A DNA stretch of 64,000 bases from Branchipolynoe longqiensis (lineage: Eukaryota > Annelida > Polychaeta > Phyllodocida > Polynoidae), in the NCBI GenBank assembly GCA_030323885.1, contig CM059199.1:41672590-41736589 (forward strand). The letters run 5' to 3'. Below, one piece after another: positions 1 through 9,639 of the stretch. Under the pieces are notes generated by a model. It made no database searches, had not been told where the DNA came from, and saw only the letters and a list, made by a program, of their open reading frames with translations. Position numbers and translations under genes: made by a program. Each line of letters begins with the position of its first letter. Positions within the stretch are counted from its first letter, which is position 1.

Positions 1-519
1 AACGAACCAATTAATCCATCCAACAGAACTATTTAGAACAATAATATTTCCAACCAACCAGAACGTTGGTCTTTAAGTGAATGAGGTGTCTTTTTTGTGT
101 GGGGTTTTTAGTGGGGTTCTTTTGTAGCAAGCATCAGTTCCCTGTAGATGTGTGCTGGGTCTGGGGGGTGGGGTGGGGGTGGAGGGCGTGGTTGACGAAA
201 TAGACGAGGCTTTGGTAGATAGGCTAACTGTGTCATTCTGGTTATTCATTGGGGACATTAGGGCCGATAAGAGGCACTGATAATGAGCCTCCTGAGTCAG
301 GAAACGCTATTCATAGGCAGTGCATGAATGAGGTTTTAGATCTCGGCAGCATCTTGGCAATAGCTCCTTAATACATTAATGAACAAACTGAAATGCTGGC
401 TTAATATATTCTTAGTGTGTTTCTTTCTCTTCTCAATACCGCAATATCTGGGATATTTAGAAATTAAGATTTAATAAAATGTTGATCCTTTTTTGCTTGG
501 CCTTATTAAATCCTCGCAT
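1..519. other. non-genic stretch, nothing recognised
   Basis: No gene, RNA or clear repeat is visible. A short G-rich patch near 150-190 gives a low-complexity proline/threonine reading on the minus strand, which is not a credible gene. Confidence 0.5.
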
Positions 520-903
520 TTAAAGTTGCATACTCCGATAGCCTTTACTTTCTGCTTGCTGTTTAGATAAATTCATCAGGTGATCATAATGATCTTTATT
601 TTGTTTGAAGTGACGCTTATTTGATATCATCAACTTGGGAACTATATTTGAAGTGAAAACACGATACATTCATTTTGACACCATAGTGAGCGCTTCTATC
701 AAATCTCCCTAGGAATAAGTAACTTATAGCAGTCAAACATGCACACAGCGATATTGCCTTTTGACGGGTCCTATTAATTTAACTTATCAATCGTTCTATG
801 TAAGAATACATGTGTAATGAGTGCATCAGCATCTAAATTGAATACGTAGGAGCAAATATAGCCAAGTATTTTGGCTTTGAAAATGAGATGCTTTCATCGG
901 ACT
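520..903. mobile_element. MITE-A copy 1 (palindromic non-autonomous DNA transposon)
   Basis: The left end reads AAAGTTGCATACTCCGATAG and the right end is an inverted partner ending in CTTTCATCGG. Between them are blocks found in other MITE-A copies: a 'gtgatcataatgatc' core and a 'gtgcatcagcatctaa' segment. It is diverged, and the target duplication is not clear. No coding capacity. Confidence 0.6.
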
Positions 904-1299
904 CTTCCTCTTTGATAACGCTGTCCATTCAAGCTCTGCTAGAAATACCAGCTCCATGAAACACCAGCGTGGGTCCCAATACCTTCCAGATAACTGAGAT
1001 CTATAAATCACTGTTCTCTCTATAGACGGATGGGAGAGGAGCCTTCTGCAATGCCAGGAGACACATAATCTGGTCTGTCTGTCATTACTCTTGCCATTTC
1101 TGATATCTGCGTGTGCGCCTACATCTCCCCGACCCCCACACCTACACCCACTCCCCCGCCTACATCTCCCCCACGTCCACTCAAATGTCCATCCATTAAC
1201 GTCATTTTTCACAGCCAGGCGCTTCTTTGTTGTCATTATTTCTGTAACTTTTATTTGGTTATTTTATTGATTAACTTGCCTCAATTCTACCTAGCTAGG
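904..1299. other. non-genic stretch with a C-rich patch
   Basis: A C/A-rich patch of 'cacctacacccac' type lies at 1130-1175. The minus-strand reading across this stretch has no recognisable domain. Confidence 0.4.
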
Positions 1300-1850
1300 C
1301 TCTAATTAGACACCGACACCGCATATGAGTTTAAAGTTGGATTTATTTTTCTTCGATAATGAGTCAAGTAGTAAGCACATGTCAATTTTAGTAAGCACAA
1401 TTAAGTTCCGTAGAATAAGCACAGTGAGGTAATCAATGAGTTATGCACAAAGAGGTCAACAAGCTTTTAACCCTATGCCCTATATAGTCTTTAGCAGGGG
1501 TGGGCGGGATGGCAGTTCAGAGCCAGCCAGTGTCCTCCTGTGGCCGTGTCGAAGTGAGCTCTCTGCCGCTGAGACGGGCCTTATATAGTCACTTAGTCCG
1601 CTAGTTTGAGCTAATGACCGCAGAGGGCAGGTCGGAAAGGCAGAGCCAGCATTCTCGAAGTATTTACGTATCAAACCAGAAATCAGACGGCACTGGCGTA
1701 TAAGTCAGGAAGAACCACCGGCGAAAGTAGCTAGGTGGCAGCACCTGTATTATGCTTAAGGCTGGAGAGCTATGGCGGCGATCGAATGCCAAATTACCCG
1801 TGTTGCTGAGCATCACGAACAATGTGCAAACATCCAACAAAAAGTAGTTT
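1300..1850 (-). repeat. possible solo LTR or LTR remnant, related to the next block
   Basis: This block and 2019-2440 share an arrangement. Both have a TTTATT-type signal near the left edge (AATAAA on the minus strand), a GC-rich middle and a right end containing the pattern RAATTACCCRTGTTG. That suggests two diverged LTRs. I could not fix the ends or find target duplications, so this is weak. Confidence 0.3.
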
Positions 1851-2018
1851 GCGTGGGTTTTTATTAACTGGCACTGATATGCATAAATTAAAGACCCTTT
1901 GAATTCAAGTTGTTGCCATTCTAATTAATATGGCTTTAAGACCAATGTCACCTAGAGCCGAGGCCTCATGAGTAGCAGAGGAGGAATAGACAAGCACAGT
2001 GGCTGTGAAAGGGTAGAC

Positions 2019-2440
2019 TGTTATAATTCAATACGCGGAACACAAACTGGTATAAGGTGGTATTTATTATCGTTTCTTGCGGTGGTATTCGTAGTTACAA
2101 TGGTTCGTCGCTAGTGTTCATTTGTTTGTTCATGTCCTTGCACCACGCGCTCAGCCCTGTCGTATGTTAGATGGGAGGGTGGGATGGCTAAGAAAAGTCG
2201 GGAAAGCTCCAGTGGCCACGCGGCAGGTTCGGGCGCACTGGTCAGTGTGACTGTGAGCCGCTCAGGCTCAGGTTGACCAATGCTCGCGGGATCTGCCAGG
2301 TGGCAGGGCAGGATGGTGGTGTTGTTCTGAATATATAGGTGGCGCCAGTGTCGGCCATAGAAGACAAAGCTGAGGCAGTTCTAATCCACGCTCCGAATTA
2401 CCCATGTTGCGCCGCAACATGCACAATTCAGGACAAACAC
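2019..2440 (-). repeat. possible solo LTR or LTR remnant
   Basis: It begins TGTTATAATTC, contains TATTTATTATCG (a reverse AATAAA-like signal) and ends near GGACAAACACAACA, so the edges read TG...CA. It shares GAATTACCCATGTTG with the block at about 1790. No matching target duplication was found. Confidence 0.3.
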
Positions 2441-2534
2441 AACATCATGTGTGGATGTGTCAATGCAGGAATCACCTTCTGCTTAGATGAATGGCACTAG
2501 TATAAAAAATAGTCACTTTAATATAATTCCATAG

Positions 2535-2850
2535 ATGGTTGTTGGAGCTTGCATCCTGGCAACATCAAAGGTCATATCAGGACGTGCATCGATTTGTGAC
2601 AGTGCACACTCATGATGACTTTATAGTGGTGTCCCACTGGGAGACCAGGCCACCAGCACCATGACCTGATATCCCACTCAGTCACATTATCCTGACACTG
2701 AGACAACCCGTCCTTGCTATATCCTAATAATGCCAGATGCCTGGCTGGGAAGCGACAAGTATCACTTTTTAAGTCATTGGATGGATTCGAGCAGGGTTCG
2801 AACCGCTACCACATTTAGCTTTCTTAAAGATAGCAGAACTGTACCACCTA
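2535..2850 (-). mobile_element. SINE-A copy, tRNA head at the right
   Basis: Left to right: the tail 'ggttgttggag', a body with 'caggccaccagcaccatgac' and 'cacattatcctgacactgag', then 'gcgacaagtatc' and the tRNA-derived head with a B-box-like GGTTCGAACC. This is the dominant SINE of the window. In intact copies the head has the A-box-like TGGCCGAATGAG and the B-box GGGTTCGAACCCT, as in a Leu/Ser-type tRNA. This copy has a damaged head. Confidence 0.8.
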
Positions 2851-3353
2851 GTATAACATTATGAGACACAAATTTATTAAAACCTTCAAAAGAAAAGAAA
2901 CAAAATGATAGCATAGAATTTGACCTCAGATTTCATTTTCTTTTGACAAAGCTTTCATGATTGCGAGGTTTTACCTTCATAATAGAAGTCATTGACGTAT
3001 AATTGTTTCATTGTGGGCAAAATTGACGATTGAATGATAATATGAAAGAATAAAGGTTGAAAACTTCTCGCCATGAATATTGTCTTTTCTGGTATATAGC
3101 AACCAGGGACCAATCGATCATCACCAATCAACAATTGCAATCCAGTGCCTGTACCGGTTAGGCTTTCTTCTGCTCTGCAAAGTAACTAACAAGGCCTGGG
3201 ATGCTCTAACCTGGGAATCCATACCCTCTTGGAAAGAAAGCCTCAGAAATGAAGGTTTCCTCTTACATAAGGGAAACCTACTAATGATATCTACTGGTGT
3301 TCGATTTAAGATTCTCAGTGCACACAGAGATAAATGGCTTAATTGCTAATTAG
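2851..3353. other. non-genic stretch before the Gypsy element
   Basis: No recognisable gene. The 89-codon reading at 3080-3349 on the plus strand has no domain I recognise. The last five bases, ATTAG at 3349-3353, are the left target duplication of the Gypsy insertion. Confidence 0.5.
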
Positions 3354-3484
3354 TGTGATAGTGGATACAAGTTGACAACACGACGACTAGTATGCGAGTG
3401 ATTTATTTCGGGCACACGGCCAACCAAGAAGCATCCAGTGACGTCACATGGACACGGGTATACACATTGTACTGATACCTTACA
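3354..3484 (-). repeat. 3' LTR of the Gypsy element (131 bp)
   Basis: Starts TGTGATAG and ends CCTTACA on the plus strand, so it has the canonical TG...CA edges. A reverse AATAAA polyadenylation signal (TTTATT) is at 3402-3407. It pairs with 8197-8327 at equal length. Confidence 0.95.
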
Positions 3485-3496
3485 TCTTCCCCTACT
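3485..3496 (-). promoter_or_regulatory. polypurine tract of the Gypsy element
   Basis: On the minus strand AGTAGGGGAAGA directly abuts the 3' LTR, the expected position of the plus-strand DNA primer. It follows a long A tract (plus-strand T run, 3497-3512). Confidence 0.8.
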
Positions 3497-3996
3497 TTTT
3501 TTTTTTTTTTTCAATAAAGATACATCAAGATGATAGATGCGTTATAGGGTGTTTTTTTTTTCTAAATAAGAATAGTATAAAGTAAATTTTTTCACATCGT
3601 CTTCAATATAGATGTTAAACTTTGACAATAACATATTTAAGTGGATTAGTAACGAAATGAAACCAGCACCCTAACAGTACACGACTACATAAGCCAAATT
3701 ATTTTACAAGTTGTTATGTTATCCTAACTGTAACATTGGGTATTCTACTTGCATGGAGCATTACTGTGGAATGGCAGTATTCAACGTGAATCTAACGTTG
3801 CTGTAATAGTAGTTTTATATCTGATTGCAATAACTCTTACATAATGGTCTGCCCATACTGGCTGACTACAGATACCGCTATCTTGTCCCATGATGTTTGA
3901 ACTTACTTCTAATATTTTATGTCTGACATTTTAACTTTGTAGCACAATATAATTGGTAACACAATATGAACACCATTCAGTGACATGCACTGTTTC

Positions 3997-4791
3997 TCAG
4001 GCATAACTATATGCGGTTGTACTACCTACCGGCCCCGGGATAGTTTTACTGGACCGGACCAAAATAGGTTTGCGAGTATCGTCTGTGAGTGGGTGGCTGG
4101 TGCTATACCTCGGCCCACTGATGCAGTTGGCATGACTTGAAGTGTTTTCGCGACTAGGCCCGGTGTGTCTATTTTGGGCGGCCTGTGTGACCTGTGCTAT
4201 GCCCAATCGAATGGGCTGACGTGACACGTGGCCGCAGCGCGTGGCGTAGGCGGCTCGTGGTGGGCTATTTCGTGATTGATTGCGTGTTTGTGTCTGGGTT
4301 TTGTTTGCAGGTGGTGTGTGTCGATGCGTCTTGGTGGATCTATTTTTGTTCTCGACGTTACGCTCTGCAACACTGCTTGGGACCTTGAATAGATGCACCC
4401 TATTTCGGTTCAATTCTTTCCCCGCTAGATTTTTTATTTGATAATCTCGAGGGCCTGGTGTGTGTGTTTTTGTTATGGTGCCCTTTCCCCATTCTCCTTG
4501 GTATGTTCTGTACTTTATCTGCTCTGCTACTTCTAGCAGTTTGTGTGGCTTACCCAGCTTTTTTGTCATAGTAGTATTTTTGTTTATCCTGAATTCTCTT
4601 TATGCTTTGCTTTTGTGATCCCTGAGTTTTAGGTTTTAAATGCCTTTTAGTCGAAGGAATTTTAGAACGAAGCCTGCAGCTCATTAGCAGTTGGGCGGGC
4701 GATGCATTTAATTTGTTTTTATGGGCGTATTCCTATAGTTTAGTAAATAAAGGTTATAGTCTTGGTGGCTTTGATCCGCCTTTTTCATCAT
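3997..4791 (-). pseudogene. integrase C-terminal region of Gypsy pol, frameshifted
   Basis: The segment downstream of the integrase core. The frame changes in an A-run near 4790, just after the core ends in QTERYVQTVKK, and a lysine/arginine-rich stretch is then readable only by switching frames within 4570-4790. From 4569 to the stop at 3997-3999 the frame is open for 190 codons. It begins with a C-terminal chromatin/DNA-binding-like stretch ('KPHKLLEVAEQIKYRTYQGE', then 'GPRDYQIKNLAG') and continues with a hydrophilic Thr/Arg-rich tail without a recognisable fold. The first part fits the C-terminal domain of Gypsy integrases. At least two indels separate it from the core. Confidence 0.75.
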
Positions 4792-5366
4792 TTTTTTACG
4801 GTTTGGACATAGCGTTCAGTTTGTCCATTACTTTTTGGATAATACGGGGTGGAAAATATTTGCGAGAATTTATATTCGCTAGCAAAATTTTTGAATTCGC
4901 GGCTCGTGAACTGCGGGCCATTATCTGACACTACCACGGCGGGGATTCCATGCCTTCCGAAAATTCCACTTAGTGCTCGAATTATCTCGTTTGTGTCTGT
5001 TTTTTGCAATTCTACGACCTCAGGAAATTTTGAGTAATAATCTACCAATATCAAATACGATTTTTCCTGTAGCTGGAACAGGTCCACCCCGACCTTGTTG
5101 AATGGGATATCTGGTATGCTATGCGGCATCATGGGTTCTGTATGTTGTGCATTGCGGTGCTGTTGGCACGTGTCACAGCGGGATATCACATCCTCAATTT
5201 GGGTATTCATTCCCGGCCAAAATACATTATCACGGGCTAACTGTTTACATTTAATGACGCCTAAATGTGTTTCATGTAGTAGTTTCCACATTTCTTTCTG
5301 CAGCAATTTTGGAATAATTACTTGCTGGCCTCTGAACAGAATCCATTTGAATATGTGATATCATCC
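4788..5366 (-). pseudogene. integrase core of Gypsy pol (pseudogene segment)
   Basis: Integrase inserts the DNA copy into the host chromosome. Counting from the methionine at 5306, the zinc-binding HHCC motif is visible (H11, H14, C44, C47), followed by the DDE catalytic triad: D75 in GVDLF, D128 in SDNGPQF and E164 in NGQTER. All three acidic residues are intact. The frame is the same as RT upstream, but two stops separate them (TAG at 5367-5369 and TGA at 5361-5363). It ends at a TGA at 4788-4790 caused by a frameshift in an A-run. Upstream of the methionine, 5307-5360 still reads as integrase-like N-terminal sequence. Confidence 0.9.
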
Positions 5367-7694
5367 CTAAATGTGAAAAACGGCTTCGCCTATGAATTTA
5401 TCATACTGTTGTGGGCGGGCCACCCGTTGTGAACTAACTTCATTCAGTGTCAGATCTGTTTTTGTGGCGGCGACAACTCGGTCATTGATGTGTGTGGATA
5501 CATCTATCGTCGCAATCAAAATTTCATTGTCAAATAGGTTTTTCGGTGTCGTACTCCTGGTGTGTGCTCGCGAAAGTGTATCTGCAAAATACATTTCATT
5601 CCCGTGAACATACTTCAACACAATATTGTAATTTTGTAACCTCATGCGCATTCGCTGCATACGAGCTGACAACGTGTACAACGGTTTCGACATTATAGCC
5701 ACGAGAGGCTTGTGGTCGGTTTCTACTATTATTTCTCTACCATACAAATATTCATTGAAACGTACACAACCAAAACATATCGCCAACAATTCCTTCTCTA
5801 TAACCGCATAACTGGACTGACATTTGTCTAACGCTTTGGAAGCCATAGCAATAGGTTTACTTTGCTGAAAAATTGCTGCGCCGAGGCCTGACTTTGAGGC
5901 GTTGACTAGCAATGCGATTTGCTCATTTATGTCATAATATTTCAGCACTGGTGCAGTAACTAATAAGTCTTTCAGTTTGTTAAATGCACATTCTTGTTTG
6001 TGTTGCCAAAACCACACTACATCTTTGCTTAATACCTCCCTCAACAGTTTTGAAATCTCTGCTAGATTTGGAATAAACTTCCCGACATATCCGACCATGC
6101 CCAGGAACCTTTGAATGCCGGCCTTGTCAGTGGGTGTCGGCATGTCTACTATGGACATTACATGTTCCGCGTTAGGTTTCAGGCCTGCCTGTGTCAATGT
6201 GTGACCGACATAATTAACCTCCATCTTACATATTACAGATTTATCAGGATTTAGCTTTAAATTTGCTTCTCGAGCGCGAATGAACACCCTTTCCAAATTT
6301 GCATTATGTTCTTCTATAGTGCTGCCATACACCAAAATATCATCTGTTATTACATTAACTCCTGGCAGATCAGCTAACATTTTGTTCATTTCACTGATAA
6401 ATATATCTCCTGCTGCCTTAATTCCGAATGGCAAACGTGTGAACCTAAACCGAGCCCATGGGGTATTGAACGTGCATAATTTAGAGCTTTCTGTATCTAG
6501 TTCAATTTGCCAATATCCACTATTGGCGTCGATTACTGAGAAAAATTGTGCATTACTTGTATTTTCGATGACTTCTTCTATCGTTCTGGTCGGATAGGGA
6601 CTTCTTAATATTACTTTGTTTAGTTTGGTTGGGTCTAAACATATCCTGACCTTATTCGTTTTTTTCACTACCGTAATGGAGTTAACCCATGGGGTCGGTT
6701 CATTTTGCGGTACTATTACGCCTAATTTTAACATTTTATCGAGTTCTTGTTTTACTTTGTCGGCAACGGCATGTGGTATGCGGCGAGGTGGGTCAACAAC
6801 AGGGTCGATACTTTTATCAATATGAATCTTTGCATTTCTTTTGATTAAACCCAAACCAGTAAATATATCTGCATAATCATTTACCATATCATGAGCTGCT
6901 TTGTCATCGTTGTTTGGTTTGGATGTGCTGACCGAGACTTCACAGACGCGCCGAACCAGTTGCAACGCTAAACACGCCTCCTTCCCAAGTATTGCGGTGC
7001 CACGTGCCGCTATTTGGAAAGTCAATGGCAGTCCGCCCACCACGATCACAGCCTGCCCATCCGGTCGTATCCGATCACCTGAATATGTTATTAAACAACA
7101 TTTTGAAGGGGCTAGCACAATGTTGTTGAGAGCGTCATATATTTTACGTGGCACAATGTTTGCTTGGGACCCAGTATCAAGTTTGAATTTCACTGGTACG
7201 TTTTGTAAATTGTATTCAATGTACCATAAATTGTCATTTGGTGTCACTTCAGCCGTCATCTCTCTGACGAACAAGTCGTTGTCCGTATCTAGGTCCTCAT
7301 CCGGTGCTTCGTTGTCGTCCTCGGCGATTTCGTTGAACTGGGCCCGGTTGGCGCGACGAGTTTTGCAGACTTTCTGGAAATGCCCATAGCGGTTGCAGTT
7401 CATGCACTGTTTGTCTGCTGCTGGGCATTGGGCATTGCCATGTTGAGATCCGCACTTCGTACACATGGCTCTCGGTGTAGTTGAGCGGAGTGCCTGGTCC
7501 GGCCATGTGCGTGCACGTGGCATCGCAGCCGCCTGCTGCGCATGCGTCCGATAGGCTCCGGACCGCTTGTTGATTTCGTCCACATGTTCATCTTGTTTTT
7601 CGTCCATACTGTGGTGCAACTGTGCGTGTGTGTTCTCGCTGAGTCGACACATCTCCAAACACCTATTTAACGTTAAGTTGGGTGTCTGGAGCAA
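5367..7694 (-). pseudogene. gag C-terminus, protease, RT and RNase H of the Gypsy element
   Basis: A 775-codon open stretch. Residues 78-90 and 97-110 are two zinc knuckles (CX2CX3HX4C and CX2CX4HX4C) of the Gag nucleocapsid. The aspartic protease motif DTG is at 173-175 within FKLDTGSQANI. Reverse transcriptase follows at roughly 300-500, with the first catalytic Asp in VIDANSGYW (D389), the LPFGIK motif and the catalytic pair in ITDDILVYG (D451, D452). RNase H begins near 590, where the usual first acidic residue of the 'DASKSGLGA' motif reads N (VNASKSGLGA, N598); TDHKPL is at 659-664. Gag and pol share one frame, so the parental element probably made a single polyprotein. The stretch starts after an in-frame TAG (7695-7697) and stops at TAG 5367-5369. 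Confidence 0.93.
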
Positions 7695-8141
7695 CTAGTC
7701 ACGCAATTTGTCCTCTTTGACACCACACACTAGACGATCACACATCATGGAATCTTCTTTGTCTCCATAGTCACAATACAAAATTTGGTGTTGTAGTTCC
7801 CGAATGAATGCATTCATTGACTCGCTTGATTGTTTGAATGAATTGAATGAATATCTTACCACCGTTATGTTGGTTTTGCCGATACAATACTCTCTAAACG
7901 CCTTCACTAGTGGCTCTATTTTTTCTTTTTCGCTTTCGTCGAACTTGAAAGTGAGGTGGAGTTTTTGAGCTTCCTTACCAGCTACGTGCAAGAACACTCA
8001 GCACTGGACTTTTTCGGTTGTACTTGCTGCTCCAGTTGCTACACTATATATCTGGTAAGAGTGATACCACATGTTCCAGTTCATAGCCAAATTTCCCTCG
8101 AAGCTCAGAGGTAGCGGCGGTTTCAGGCCTGTCAATGCCAT
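7695..8141 (-). pseudogene. gag N-terminal region of the Gypsy element, with two in-frame stops
   Basis: Gag is the structural protein of the virus-like particle. The likely start is the ATG at 8141, which opens MALTGLKPPLPLSFEG and then NLAMNWNMWYHSY, the typical opening of K02A2.6-type gag ('F.G....NW..W...'). The same frame is interrupted by a TGA at 7998-8000, continues as a helical capsid-like region (FLHVAGKEA ... MNAFIRELQ ... CDRLVCGVKEDKLRD) and meets a TAG at 7695-7697, after which the zinc knuckle part continues in frame. The upstream reading from 8360 runs through the LTR and is not coding. Confidence 0.85.
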
Positions 8142-8187
8142 GGTCAGTTGGTCAGTTGTGTTGCGCCTTGGGTTCAGAGTTGTATAT

Positions 8188-8196
8188 CTGACACCA
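8188..8196 (-). promoter_or_regulatory. primer binding site of the Gypsy element
   Basis: Immediately inside the 5' LTR the minus strand reads TGGTGTCAG; the plus strand CTGACACCA equals the 3' end of tRNAs whose acceptor stem ends CTGAC-A-CCA. From memory some animal Leu tRNAs end this way, so Leu is the likely primer. The 9-nt match and the position next to the LTR are seen directly; the tRNA identity is inference. Confidence 0.75.
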
Positions 8197-8327
8197 TGTG
8201 ATAGTGGATACAAGTTGACAACCCGACGACTAGTATGCGAGTGATTTATTTTGGGCACACGGCCAACCAAGAAGCGTCCAGTGACATCACACGGACACGG
8301 GTATACGCACTGTACTGATACCTTACA
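8197..8327 (-). repeat. 5' LTR of the Gypsy element (131 bp)
   Basis: Same edges as the partner LTR (TGTGATAG ... CCTTACA). A reverse AATAAA signal lies at 8245-8250. Seven mismatches to 3354-3484, six of them transitions. At 131 bp it is short for a Gypsy LTR. Confidence 0.95.
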
Positions 8328-8332
8328 ATTAG

Positions 8333-8980
8333 CATCAATCGAGTTTGACAATTGCATCAACAGCTGTTCAATGGGAATTACATTCTAGACACCAATGACA
8401 CATTACTCCTCTTCACACAGGGAGACAGTAATGTCTCCATCTATGTTTGCCCTTCACTCATTTACCTCCCTCATCCTTCTTTCTTCCATCATGCCCTCTC
8501 TAATGAGCTCACTAGTGTTTTTTCTCCCCAGGCTCTTCTTTATCAATCACCTTATTCGACCCATCGCCTATTGATTCCCAAATCCTTATTTCACAGTTTA
8601 CCTATTGCTGAGATCTTGTATTGCCTATAGGCCTACCCTGTAGCGCAGCTGCCACATGGATGCACCTTGTAATCCTTCTGAAGCTCTGCACTTTCATGCA
8701 CTCATTATCAATAAAGGCCAAACTCACTTGTTCTAACTGCTTCCAATGCTCATTAGTATTTAATACGTCACTTCCAAAATACTAATGTTGGCATGCACCC
8801 AGCCGGCATTAGCTTTAAGCCAATTGGACCAATTGGGTCCTCTGTCTAAAGTGGACAAGCACTAGGGTATCATTTCGCTAAAACATACCTTGGCTGTAAA
8901 CTTGGAATCCCGGCCAAGAATATTCTCAATTGGGCCCCGCAACTCCTAAGGGGACCCTTACAGCTAACCTAGCCACTACT
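8333..8980. other. non-genic stretch
   Basis: No recognisable gene or repeat. The plus-strand reading at 8352-8630 has no known domain. Short inverted bits near 8745-8810 ('cattagtattt' and 'aaatactaatg') do not form a clear element. Confidence 0.4.
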
Positions 8981-9033
8981 CAGGTTTGTTGGTTGTTGGA
9001 GTTTCACATCCTATCAACAGCTAAGGTCATATC
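8981..9033 (-). mobile_element. SINE-A tail, left part, broken by a LINE insertion
   Basis: Reads 'ttggttgttggag...aaggtcatatc', the tail of SINE-A. It resumes at 9563 with 'atatcaggacgggt'. ATATC is present on both sides (9029-9033 and 9563-9567), so the LINE between them landed in this SINE. Confidence 0.75.
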
Positions 9034-9562
9034 TCTTGCCGCTGTCAAGTATCTCAAAACTGCTAAATATACAGGATGCGGCTACCAGGTTGTTGATGGG
9101 TACAAAGAAATTTGATCACATCACTCCTGTGCTGAAATCATTACACTGGCTCCCTGTGGAGAAGAGAATTGATTTCAAGGTGCTGCTTCTTGTATATCGT
9201 GCCTTGTCTGATCAGGCTCCAAAATATATGAGAGATATGCTCCAGAAGAGAACAAATGTTCGAACACTGCACTCCACCGTCTCCAGCCAGTTAGCAGTTC
9301 CTCGTAGCAGACTCAAAGGCTTTAGGAATCATGCTTTTAGTATTGCTGCCCCGAGACTGTGGAATGCTCTGCCAGGATATATCACAGATTATAAATCTGT
9401 TGGTGCTTTTAAAAAAGGTCTTAAGACACATTTGTTTAAATCAGCTTTTAACTAGGTGAAATTTATTTTCCTGTATATTTGTTTGTTATGTAAAGCGCCT
9501 GAGAACGGCTTGCTGGTTCGGGCGCTATATAAATGTTGGTTTTTTTTGTTTAACATTTTTTT
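9034..9562 (+). mobile_element. 5'-truncated CR1/Rex-like LINE tail
   Basis: A 529-bp fragment flanked by the 5-bp duplication ATATC. It holds the C-terminal end of a non-LTR retrotransposon protein and a 3' UTR with 'aaagcgcctgagaacg' and 'gggcgctatataaatg', a hairpin-like 3' end typical of CR1/L2/Rex elements. There is no poly(A) but a short T-rich end. Strong 5' truncation is usual for LINE copies. Confidence 0.85.
9036..9455 (+). pseudogene. C-terminal fragment of a LINE ORF2 protein
   Basis: The 139-residue reading contains LLNIQDAATRLLMGTKKFDH, LKSLHWLPVEKRIDFKVLLL and APRLWNALPGYITDYKSVGA, ending KTHLFKSAFN and a stop. This matches the domain downstream of reverse transcriptase in CR1/Rex/L2-type LINEs ('LQ.VQNAAARLL', 'LHWLPV..RI.FK', 'AP.LWN.LP'). 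It is missing endonuclease and RT proper. The first residues are just where truncation fell, so the methionine is not a real start. The stop is natural, so the fragment itself is undamaged. Confidence 0.88.
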
Positions 9563-9578
9563 ATATCAGGACGGGTCA
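9563..9578 (-). mobile_element. SINE-A tail, resumed after the LINE
   Basis: 'atatcaggacgggt' continues the SINE-A tail interrupted at 9033. The SINE is then lost. Confidence 0.6.
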
Positions 9579-9639
9579 TTACTTAGGAGGTAGAAGTGAA
9601 GCAAACTGTATTCCCACCTTTCATGAATGACGGAGCATT

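Larger units (their letters stand above)
3354..8327 (-). mobile_element. Ty3/Gypsy LTR retrotransposon, structurally complete but inactivated
   Basis: A 4974-bp element flanked by a perfect 5-bp duplication ATTAG (3349-3353 and 8328-8332). It has two 131-bp LTRs, a primer binding site, a polypurine tract, and gag-pol in the order gag, zinc knuckles, protease, RT, RNase H, integrase. That order is diagnostic of Ty3/Gypsy (Metaviridae). The wording of RT and integrase resembles proteins commonly labelled 'K02A2.6-like' in invertebrates, so a Mag/K02A2.6-type lineage is my inference. The LTRs differ at 7 of 131 positions by my count (about 5 percent). The reading frame carries at least four stops and two or more frameshifts, so the copy cannot make its own proteins. 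No envelope-like frame is visible. Confidence 0.93.

Noticed and set aside
826..1236. 136-codon minus-strand reading
   Set aside because: Overlaps a MITE-A end and C-rich DNA; no recognisable motif.
8352..8630. Possible coding exon on the plus strand
   Set aside because: No domain, no splice-site pair I can defend, and no continuation with the LINE fragment downstream.
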